Shown here: in pieces, positions 1 to 5,415 of the stretch
Position numbering within the stretch: the stretch's first letter is position 1
Layout of the letters: each line of letters begins with the position of its first letter
From: JADJWR01 sp964509545
GTDB taxonomy: Bacteria > Pseudomonadota > Gammaproteobacteria > Burkholderiales > Burkholderiaceae_F
Direction of reading: 5' to 3'
DNA: 13,611 nt
Assembly (NCBI GenBank): GCA_964509545.1
Contig: CAZDXQ010000072.1
Location: 1 to 13,611 of the forward strand
Position numbers and translations under genes: made by a program
The notes under the pieces: generated by a model
Databases searched by the model: none
The model's input: only the letters and a program-made list of their open reading frames with translations
What the model was told of the DNA's origin: nothing

Positions 1-4
1 TCCC

Positions 5-55
5 TGGGTCAGATTCCAATCGGCAGGGTGGGTCAAATTTCGCTCGGCGCGGACA
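5..55. mobile_element. Possible IS21-family element end (remnant)
   Basis: Two 20-base direct repeats starting TGGGTCA and ending TCGGC lie at 5-24 and 29-48, with a 24-base period and 16 of 20 positions identical. They are followed by GCGGACA, ending at 55. Repeats of the form GGGTCA..ATT...TCGGC followed by a terminal GACA are typical of the multiple transposase-binding sites at IS21-family ends (family knowledge, from memory). No istA or istB coding sequence is in the window, so this is either the edge of an element lying to the left or a solo remnant. Confidence 0.5.
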
Positions 56-482
56 GCGTGCCTTCACTTCCATGACCGCGAACCCGCTGAATTGCCACCC
101 AGAGCACGGTGGACGGACTTCGACCGAATCCGTGGCCGCACCGTTCTCACCCGCCAGACCAGGGCCCCCGGTTCGCTGGCGAGTCCGCGCTGCGGCGGCG
201 CAGGCGACCCACTGCCGAGCTTCCGTTCGAGAAGTGGGCGGCTCCCATCGGGACTAAAGAGGAGTCGTCACAGCCTTGGCCCCGCGGCAGCCGCCCGTCG
301 CCTGTGCTCCTGCCACCCGCCGGATTGGGAGGGTCACGACGGCGGAAGTCCGCCAAGATCCAGTGAAGTGGGTTGCGGTAACAAACTTGCGCGATATAAA
401 ACGTCGAAGAATTTTACGTCCCAAATATGCGGTATCAAGAAATCAGAGATCTAAATCAATAAAAACAATGAACTAGTCATCG
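56..482. other. Intergenic stretch, no supported gene
   Basis: Several short overlapping frames are open here, but they are arginine/proline-rich GC artefacts without ribosome sites or recognisable domains. Composition changes sharply near 380: the part up to ~370 is GC-rich, while ~380-543 is visibly AT-rich. The AT-rich part looks like a promoter region for the gene at 544. It holds a sigma-54-like element at 376-391 and the first copy of an AGATCT-containing repeat at 447-466. Confidence 0.6.
376..391 (+). promoter_or_regulatory. Second sigma-54-like element (distal)
   Basis: The 16-mer CGGTAACAAACTTGCG has GG at 377-378 and GC at 389-390, separated by exactly 10 bases, with a TTGC -12 box. 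It matches the element at 13386-13401 at 14 of 16 positions. It lies ~150 bases before the coding start at 544, so it is either a distal promoter or a decoy. The proximal element at 483-498 is better placed. Confidence 0.3.
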
Positions 483-518
483 TGGTACAGAACGTGCATA
501 GATCTGATCAATGAAAAC
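447..518. repeat. Imperfect direct repeat flanking the promoter
   Basis: AGATCTAAATCAATAAAAAC at 447-466 recurs as AGATCTGATCAATGAAAAC at 500-518, 53 bases downstream. One copy is upstream and one just downstream of the sigma-54-type element at 483-498. Such paired sites could bind a regulator, but no family is recognised. A chance repeat in AT-rich DNA is possible. Confidence 0.4.
483..498 (+). promoter_or_regulatory. Sigma-54 (RpoN) type -24/-12 promoter
   Basis: The 16-mer TGGTACAGAACGTGCA fits the RpoN consensus TGGCAC-N5-TTGC(A/T), differing at the fourth base and at the first T of the -12 box. GG is at 484-485 and GC at 496-497, with the required 10-base spacing. The expected transcript start is ~12 bases after the GC, giving a leader of ~35 bases to the GTG at 544. 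PEP-CTERM systems are known to be associated with a sigma-54-type regulator pair (PrsK/PrsR), which fits the gene downstream. Confidence 0.6.
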
Positions 519-543
519 CATAGAACACTTATAGTCAGAACGC

Positions 544-1203
544 GTGACGAAAATGATCTTCTCCTTTTCCAGAAACCACTCGCCGAGGCGAGGCGCTACA
601 AGGGGAAAGGAGCGTGGAAAGAAGTGCCGCCGGTCCGCCAGCGCGGTCCTCTTGGCGGTCTGCGCGGCGGCAGCCAACCCGGCGTCCGCCGTTCCCATCG
701 TCGATCAGGTTTTCGGAGCACCGACCCACATCAAGGTGGGTTCTCCGCTTTCATTCGTGCACGACTTGACGGACAACGTCGCGCCAAATGGCTACAGCGC
801 GGGCATCGACAGCATCACGTCGGCGGAACTGACGATTGTCCTGACCGACGACAACGGCAACGAGGGCTACACGATCTCGTTCGGCATCGCGCCGCAGGTC
901 AGCAGTTACACCGCAAACATCAGCGGCAATACGAGCTTCAATTTCGACGTTCTGGCGCCGTCCCTCGCGAACCTCAGCACCACCGGGACGCTCGGCGTGA
1001 CCATCTCGCCGACCTTCTGCAACGGATCGCAGTGCGACTCGTACGCGCTGCAGTTCGTCTCCTCGACGCTCGCCGTCGAGGCAGTTCGCGGCAACGGCAC
1101 CCTGGGCAGCGAATTGACGAACCGGGTCCCCGAGCCTGGCTCGACCGCCCTGCTTGCAGTCGGCCTTCTTGCGCTGGGTACCCTGGCCCGCCGCAGGCGG
1201 TAG
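544..1203 (+). CDS. PEP-CTERM sorting-domain exported protein
   Basis: This 219-residue protein is predicted to be secreted and handled by an exosortase (EpsH/XrtA type). The N-terminus is long and basic (~30 residues rich in R/K), followed by a hydrophobic core and an ASA cleavage site near residue 49. The middle (~50-190) is a Ser/Thr/Gly/Asn-rich, beta-type sequence with one Cys pair (NGSQC region) and no recognised domain. The last 25 residues are a textbook PEP-CTERM signal: VPEP at 195-198, a hydrophobic helix, then a terminal RRRR. Start: GTG 544 sits 46 bases after the sigma-54-type GC; an in-frame ATG at 553 is the alternative. Neither has a clear Shine-Dalgarno sequence. In Zoogloea and relatives such proteins are tied to exopolysaccharide and floc formation; that role here is inference. 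No exosortase gene is in the window. Confidence 0.9.
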   Translation: MTKMIFSFSRNHSPRRGATRGKERGKKCRRSASAVLLAVCAAAANPASAVPIVDQVFGAPTHIKVGSPLSFVHDLTDNVAPNGYSAGIDSITSAELTIVLTDDNGNEGYTISFGIAPQVSSYTANISGNTSFNFDVLAPSLANLSTTGTLGVTISPTFCNGSQCDSYALQFVSSTLAVEAVRGNGTLGSELTNRVPEPGSTALLAVGLLALGTLARRRR

Positions 1204-1241
1204 AGAAGCGACCTCCTGAGCCGCCGTCAAGGCAGCTTCTC

Positions 1242-1292
1242 GGCCCGCCTACGTGGCGGGCCTTTTTTTTCGGCCCTGTGCCGGGCCTTTTT
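1242..1292 (+). terminator. Tandem intrinsic terminators
   Basis: The first hairpin has a perfect 8-base stem GGCCCGCC/GGCGGGCC (1242-1249 with 1255-1262), a 5-base loop and eight T (1263-1270). The second follows at once: GGCCC/GGGCC (1272-1276 with 1283-1287) and five T (1288-1292). Together they end transcription of the PEP-CTERM gene 38 bases after its stop. Confidence 0.9.
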
Positions 1293-1300
1293 CCCCGTGG

Positions 1301-1335
1301 CCGTCGCGCGCCCTGAAGTCGGTTGCGCGCGACGG
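1301..1335. repeat. 11-bp inverted repeat between convergent genes
   Basis: CCGTCGCGCGC at 1301-1311 is perfectly complementary to GCGCGCGACGG at 1325-1335, with a 13-base loop. It lies just past the stop of the minus-strand Sel1 gene. It has no T-run on the minus strand, so it is a strong hairpin that may stabilise the 3' end rather than a classical terminator. Confidence 0.6.
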
Positions 1336-1348
1336 TGAGTCTGCAACG

Positions 1349-2191
1349 CTACTTCGCGACTTTCGCCACGCGCCACTCCTGCGCGGCGCGCTGCGCAGCG
1401 ACGACTTCCTCGCGTGTGAGCGACAGCAGCAGGTCGTCGCGTGCGTCGCCTGCACGCTCGTGCCCCTGAGCTGCGGCGAGGTTGAACCACATGTACGCCC
1501 TCGACTTGTCAGCCGAAATACCCTGTCCGGCGCGGAACATCAGGCCGAGGCGATATTGGGCCTGCGCGTGATTCTGCTGCGCCGCGCGTTCATACCACTG
1601 GAACGCGACGGGAAAGTTCTGCACGGTGCCGCGTCCGGACTGGTGGATGACGCCCAACACGTACTGCGCATCGGCGAGGCCCTGCGCGGCGGCGCGCTCG
1701 ACCCACGACAGACCGACGGCGAGATTCGGCTTGACCCCGACGCCGTTCAGGTAGGCCATGCCGAGGCGCAACTGCGCCTGGGCGTCTCCTTTCTCGGCCG
1801 CCGCGGCGACCGAGGCGTCACCCACAGACAGCGAAGCGGTGTTCGCCGCATAGCCATCCGCGGCAGCCGAGGCAGGCACGCCATCGGCTGCCAATGCCGA
1901 ATCGGACGGCGCCGGGCGCAAGTCGATGAACACGAGTCCGACCGGAAGGATCGCCAGACCCGCCATGGAAACGACGCCGATCACTCGTCCCCACGCCAGA
2001 TGCTGCGAACGCCGGCGACAATCGCGACAGCGGTAAGCGGTCAGCAGGAGCGAACGCCACGTCCCGTCTTCGGCCCTGCGGCGCGACTGCCGAAGCCGCT
2101 CGCTCCTGCAGTGGGGGCACTTCATCGAGAGGGTAGCGACCAGGTTATCGACAGCAGCGCCAGTGCGCGCAGCGGAAAGAGTCTCGGTCAT
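1349..2191 (-). CDS. Zinc-ribbon, single-TM, Sel1-repeat protein
   Basis: With the ATG at 2191 (reading MTETLSAART) the product is 280 residues. An upstream in-frame extension to 2281 looks like low-complexity arginine-rich read-through, so I prefer 2191, although the ribosome site (ACAGG) is weak. Domain order: a zinc-ribbon-like CPHC at 25-28 and CRDC at 55-58; one hydrophobic segment at ~69-89; a Ser/Ala-rich linker; then three Sel1-type repeats from ~120 to the C-terminus, each with the A.G...AQ..LG..Y..G.G....D signature. Sel1 repeats are TPR-like protein-interaction modules. The layout suggests a cytoplasmic zinc ribbon anchored to the inner membrane with periplasmic repeats (topology inferred). 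The partner is unknown. No operon partner is adjacent; it converges with the PEP-CTERM gene. Confidence 0.85.
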   Translation of the reverse strand: MTETLSAARTGAAVDNLVATLSMKCPHCRSERLRQSRRRAEDGTWRSLLLTAYRCRDCRRRSQHLAWGRVIGVVSMAGLAILPVGLVFIDLRPAPSDSALAADGVPASAAADGYAANTASLSVGDASVAAAAEKGDAQAQLRLGMAYLNGVGVKPNLAVGLSWVERAAAQGLADAQYVLGVIHQSGRGTVQNFPVAFQWYERAAQQNHAQAQYRLGLMFRAGQGISADKSRAYMWFNLAAAQGHERAGDARDDLLLSLTREEVVAAQRAAQEWRVAKVAK

Positions 2192-2802
2192 TGCGGCACA
2201 CCTGTCATGTCTGTCCCTCGGCGATGCAACGCGATGCCATCGGCACGTCGAACCTCTGCCTGGCGCCTGCACTCCTGACATCCGAAACCTTCATCGCCAA
2301 TCCCTATTCACACGCCGGCGAGGCGCTCAGCAGGGCCCCATGTAACCGGCAAACCAAGCGGCGGTGTCTAGGCGGGGCGGTCCACGGCCCCGGACGCAGG
2401 GAAACGGAAAAGGTGATCCGAACCAGGCAACGCAGAACCCGCCGCCACCTGACTGGATAGCAATTTGCTTGCCCAGCCGAGAAATCCATTAAAAGACAAT
2501 CATTTGGGCGAGTGATTCAGCAGTGCCAGGCGCCGGCGTAAGAATTTCCGACACCCACGCGCAGCATTCGCGCGCTTTCGGTCGCGAGGCTCGCTCCACG
2601 CCGAGGCTGCAGCGATCGGCATCGACGGCGCAGCGGCCGGATCCCGCAGCGCTGGCGGTCAGCGGCGGCCGGGCGAGGCAGCGCCAGCCCGAGGTTCGCC
2701 TGCCCGGCAGTGCCCGAGCTTTCTCCAACAAGGGAACAGATCGGCAAGTAGTTGCACGGCACCTGCAACAACCGCCTGAGGGCATCGGTAGAGGATCGAC
2801 GC
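2192..2802. other. 611-base gap without a supported gene
   Basis: Short open frames on both strands lack ribosome sites and recognisable folds. The stretch must contain the promoter of the minus-strand Sel1 gene (starting at 2191) and any promoter of the iorA-like remnant (starting at 2803). Segment 2450-2520 is relatively AT-rich. I see no RNA gene or clear regulatory motif. Confidence 0.5.
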
Positions 2803-3066
2803 GTGGTCACTCTGAACATCAACGATAGAACGCACCGCGTCGACGTCGAGGCGGACATGCCGCTGCTCTGGGTTCTGCGCGACGAACTCGACCTGAAGCG
2901 CATGAACTATGGCTGCGGCGCCGGCATCTGCGGCGCATGTGCAGTGCGCGTCGACCGCGACGTGCTGCGCCCCTGCGTTGTCCCCGTGGGCAGCGTCGAG
3001 GGCAAGCGCATCGCGACGATCGAGGCGCTGGCACAGGCTGCGTCGCTGCATTCGGTGCAGCAGGCG
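2803..3066 (+). pseudogene. iorA: IorA-like [2Fe-2S] subunit, 3'-truncated
   Basis: The GTG at 2803 follows GAGGA (2791-2795) by 7 bases and opens a typical small subunit of the isoquinoline 1-oxidoreductase / xanthine-dehydrogenase-type family. The plant-type [2Fe-2S] ligands are all present: C38, C43 and C46 in YGCGAGICGAC, and C58 in RPC. The sequence follows the family up to LHSVQQA (~residue 87). It then loses the second [2Fe-2S] domain, where the CGYC-type motif should come. Family members are ~150 residues, so ~40% is missing. At about 3060-3070 the sequence passes directly into the middle of an IorB-like subunit in another frame. The electron-transfer half alone should not form a working enzyme. 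The true substrate of the original enzyme is not known; the symbol is family-level. Confidence 0.75.
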
Positions 3067-3811
3067 GGCTCGATCTGCAGGCCTGCGGCAGCTTTGCCGA
3101 TGCGCCCTACGCCGTGCCGAACATGCGCGTGGAATACGCGATGCGAAACACCCACGTTCCGGTGGGCTACTGGCGCTCGGTGTACCACTCGCAGAACCCG
3201 TATTTTTCGCGAATGCTTCGTCGATGGAGTCGCGGCGACTCTGGGCAAGGATCCGCACGCGCTGCGCCGCGAACTGCTGGCCCGTGAGAAGCCACCGCGC
3301 AACCTGCGCATGCTCGGGGCGGTCGCCAGGGCTGCCGGTTGGGACACGCCGGCTCCGGCGGGGCTGTACCGCGGCTTCGCGCTGGCCGACGGCTACGGCA
3401 GCTACGCGGCCTGCGTGGTCGAACTGCGCATCGACAGTAGCAACCTGATCGACCTGAAGCGCGTGATCGTCGCCGTCGACCCGGGCTATGTCGTCAATCC
3501 CGACTCGGCGCGGGCGCAGATCGAAGGCAATGTCGTCTTCGCGCTGACCGCGGCACTGTACGGCGAAATCACGATCAGGAACGGGCGTGTCGAGCAGGGC
3601 AACTTCGACGACTACCGGATGATGCTGCTGCGCGAGTGCCCGAAGAGCGAGTCCGTTCTCGCGCCCAGCGGCGGCTTCTGGGCGGGGATAGGCGAGCCGC
3701 CGCTGATGCTGGTCGCCAGCGCTGGTCAACGCCATCGCCGCGGCAACCGGCGGGCGGCTGCGCTCGCTGCCGCTGTCCCGCCATGGCTTCCGGCTGGCAA
3801 CCGCCGCGTGA
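3067..3811 (+). pseudogene. iorB: IorB-like molybdopterin subunit, C-terminal remnant with two frameshifts
   Basis: IorB-type sequence appears in three successive frames. From ~3067 to 3206 the frame starting at position 0 mod 3 reads LDLQ, PYAVPNMRVEY and VPVGYWRSV..SQNPYF. After a T5 run (3203-3207) the match moves to frame 1 mod 3: ECFVDGVAATLGKDP, VAVDPGYVVNPDSARAQIEGN, NFDDYRMM and GIGEP, whose Glu (3694-3696) is the family's active-site residue. At ~3717-3719 it moves again to frame 2 mod 3: ALVNAIAAATGGRLRSLPL, ending at TGA 3809-3811. Full-length IorB is over 700 residues; the N-terminal half or more is absent, consistent with one deletion that also removed the iorA tail. Frame 1 stays open throughout, so an automated call would give a misleading ~380-residue chimeric ORF. 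Convergent with the pyrophosphatase gene, 12 bases apart. Confidence 0.8.
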
Positions 3812-3818
3812 CGCGGCG
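3802..3818. repeat. Hairpin between convergent stops
   Basis: CGCCGCG (3802-3808) pairs perfectly with CGCGGCG (3812-3818), and the TGA stop of the iorB remnant forms the 3-base loop. It lies 6 bases from the stop of the opposing pyrophosphatase gene. There is no T-run on either strand, so terminator function is uncertain. Confidence 0.45.
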
Positions 3819-3823
3819 CGCGG

Positions 3824-4321
3824 TCAGAACGCCACCGGCGGCCCGCGCCAGTCGGCGCCCCGGGGACGAGCACGGGCCAGCGCATCGGCGGCGTCGATCC
3901 AGCCGTCGCAGGCGTTACGCCCCGGTCGGCGACGCCACAGGTTGAGCACTCCCTTGCAGCGTGCGTAAAAGGCGAAGAAGCGCAGCACGTCACGTCGCTG
4001 CCCGGGCTGCAGCGGCACGGCGCTGCAGATCAGCTTGTCGTCGCTCATGCCGCGATCGGTCAAGGTCACCGCGCCCCAGGCCCGAATACGGAGCTTCGTC
4101 CCAGCCGCCAGCCGAGGGCCGAGCACGACCGCATCGAGCAGATCGCCTTCGAGGCCGATATGCGTTGGCACCGAACCATAGTTGAACGGGCAGGGCAACG
4201 GCGAGACGAAGTCGATGTGTCCGGTCGAGCCGCGCTTCAGAAAACTGCCGCGCGGGATTTCGACCAGCACCTCGACCTCGATCGGCGCGGCGCCATCGGG
4301 CCACGCGGGTTCGCCGCTCAC
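3824..4321 (-). CDS. Divergent family-I inorganic pyrophosphatase
   Basis: The 165-residue product is predicted to hydrolyse pyrophosphate to phosphate in the cytoplasm. The GTG at 4321 is chosen because it is the only plausible start just before the conserved region, and it gives a length near the usual ~175. The ribosome site is poor, so coupling to the upstream gene (stop 31 bases away) is likely. Family landmarks: VEIP with E21, K29, FNYG with Y48, EGDLLD (the GDGDPxD-type loop; D60 and D63 kept, the first Asp replaced by E58), TDRGMSDDK (D89, D94, K96). The KYE motif is changed to KRG, so one normally acidic active-site position is missing. The C-terminal ~45 residues are rich in Arg and Trp. 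Last gene of the minus-strand group that includes acs, whose reaction releases pyrophosphate. Activity is likely but unproven. Confidence 0.8.
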   Translation of the reverse strand: MSGEPAWPDGAAPIEVEVLVEIPRGSFLKRGSTGHIDFVSPLPCPFNYGSVPTHIGLEGDLLDAVVLGPRLAAGTKLRIRAWGAVTLTDRGMSDDKLICSAVPLQPGQRRDVLRFFAFYARCKGVLNLWRRRPGRNACDGWIDAADALARARPRGADWRGPPVAF

Positions 4322-4352
4322 CGAAGGTGGTCCGGCGTCGCCGGGCGGCCGT

Positions 4353-5297
4353 TCACGACGCGTCGAGCAGGCGCTTTTCGCCGGCCAGACCCCGGATCGC
4401 CGTGACGTCCTGCACGGTTTCGAGCGTGCCGAGGTAGCGGCCCTCGGGGCTGCGCACCGGCCAGTAGCGGATGTGCACCATACGCCCGTCCATGTCGATC
4501 CAGAATTCGGCAACGTCACGTACGCCGGCCTTGAAGTCAGCCAGGATCCGGTTGACCAGGTGCAGGCTCTTCGACGGGTGGCAGTTCTGCACCGCCATGC
4601 CGATTGCGCCGCGGGTACGGCCGAAGATCTTCGTGCCGTGCTCATGGCTGAAGTAGCGCACCCGGTCGTCGTGGTCGATGAACGACAGCTCCACCGGCAG
4701 CGTGTTCAGGATCGCCGCGATGACGTCGCGCTCCAGCCCGAATGACAGGTCGCGCAGTTCGCCCAGCTCGATGATCTCCTGCGCCATCCGGTAGTAGCGC
4801 GCGCGGGTGCCTGCCCCCAGAGCCGCCTCCACTTCCTCGATGCCCTTGACCACCTCGGCCGCTTCAGCGTCGCCCAGCATCTTCAGGGCCATCGGATAGA
4901 GGATGTCGTTCTCCTTCCAGAAGTGGTCCTTGCACAGCGCCGCGTAATCGCCGAACGCCGTACGCAGGTCCTGCAGCGCCGCCCTGTCCCCCGCGGCAAA
5001 GGCGGATCCCAATGGCAGCAGCCGCGACAGCATCTCCTGCGCCCGTTCGTGCTCCTGAAGCATCACGCCGAGCGGTCCGGCTTGCCTCGGCATGCCCTTT
5101 TCTTCCAGACGCGGGAACAGGTGCAGTTCCTCCTTCTGGTTGTGGCATTGGTCGACGTAGTGCAGGTACTCGACGAAAAGCCCAACCTGCGCCGCCGAAG
5201 GCCCATCGGCGGACGAGAACCTTGCCTCCATCGCCGCAAAGACCTGCTCGGTGATCTCGTGGTCCTGCCTCAGCAGTTCGTCCCAGCGCTGCTCCAT
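4353..5297 (-). CDS. Hemerythrin-like (HHE) plus PAS domain protein
   Basis: The 314-residue product starts at ATG 5297, which follows GGGGGA at a good distance; a 23-residue upstream extension is arginine-rich and unlikely. Residues ~5-160 form a hemerythrin/HHE four-helix domain with candidate iron ligands H13, H52 and E56 (HNQKE), H83 (QEH), and H125 and E129 (DHFWKE). Residues ~190-303 form a PAS domain of the type found with HHE domains in DUF438-like proteins, with the landmarks CHPSKS, AEFWID and GTLETVQDVT. There is no kinase, cyclase or DNA-binding domain. It is most likely a soluble O2/NO/redox sensor or iron-handling protein acting through a partner. It is separated from the symporter operon by a strong terminator, so it has its own promoter or depends on read-through. 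It is probably cotranscribed with the pyrophosphatase gene 31 bases downstream. Confidence 0.88.
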   Translation of the reverse strand: MEQRWDELLRQDHEITEQVFAAMEARFSSADGPSAAQVGLFVEYLHYVDQCHNQKEELHLFPRLEEKGMPRQAGPLGVMLQEHERAQEMLSRLLPLGSAFAAGDRAALQDLRTAFGDYAALCKDHFWKENDILYPMALKMLGDAEAAEVVKGIEEVEAALGAGTRARYYRMAQEIIELGELRDLSFGLERDVIAAILNTLPVELSFIDHDDRVRYFSHEHGTKIFGRTRGAIGMAVQNCHPSKSLHLVNRILADFKAGVRDVAEFWIDMDGRMVHIRYWPVRSPEGRYLGTLETVQDVTAIRGLAGEKRLLDAS

Positions 5298-5364
5298 GCT
5301 TCCCCCGTCCAACCGGTCGCGGCAGTCTACGTGCGGCAGGCGTCGCACCCCATTGCGCGAGCGC

Positions 5365-5391
5365 AAAAAAAGCCCGCGGCGAACCGCGGGC
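5365..5391 (-). terminator. Intrinsic terminator with UUCG loop
   Basis: On the minus strand GCCCGCGG (5391-5384) pairs with CCGCGGGC (5379-5372) around a TTCG tetraloop, followed by seven T (5371-5365). It begins 24 bases after the symporter stop, marking the end of the acetate operon and separating it from the hemerythrin gene. Confidence 0.93.
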
Positions 5392-5415
5392 CTGTTGACG
5401 AACGACGTGCCTGCT

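Noticed and set aside
1253..2278. A 341-codon plus-strand open frame
   Set aside because: Antisense to the Sel1-repeat gene, and it starts inside the terminator hairpins.
2340..2440. Bases resembling parts of a c-di-GMP-I (GEMM) riboswitch: GGCAAACC at 2348-2355 and GGACGCA further on
   Set aside because: The remaining conserved parts (second receptor stem, GGTAGGTAGCGGGG-type segment) are missing, and no gene lies directly downstream on that strand.
2659..3993. A 444-codon minus-strand open frame
   Set aside because: Antisense to the iorAB remnant and across its scars; low-complexity composition. The plus strand gives clear family motifs.
3824..4645. Long 273-residue version of the pyrophosphatase
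   Set aside because: The first 108 residues overlap the hemerythrin-PAS gene in another frame and are Arg/Ser/Thr-rich. The family match begins only after GTG 4321.
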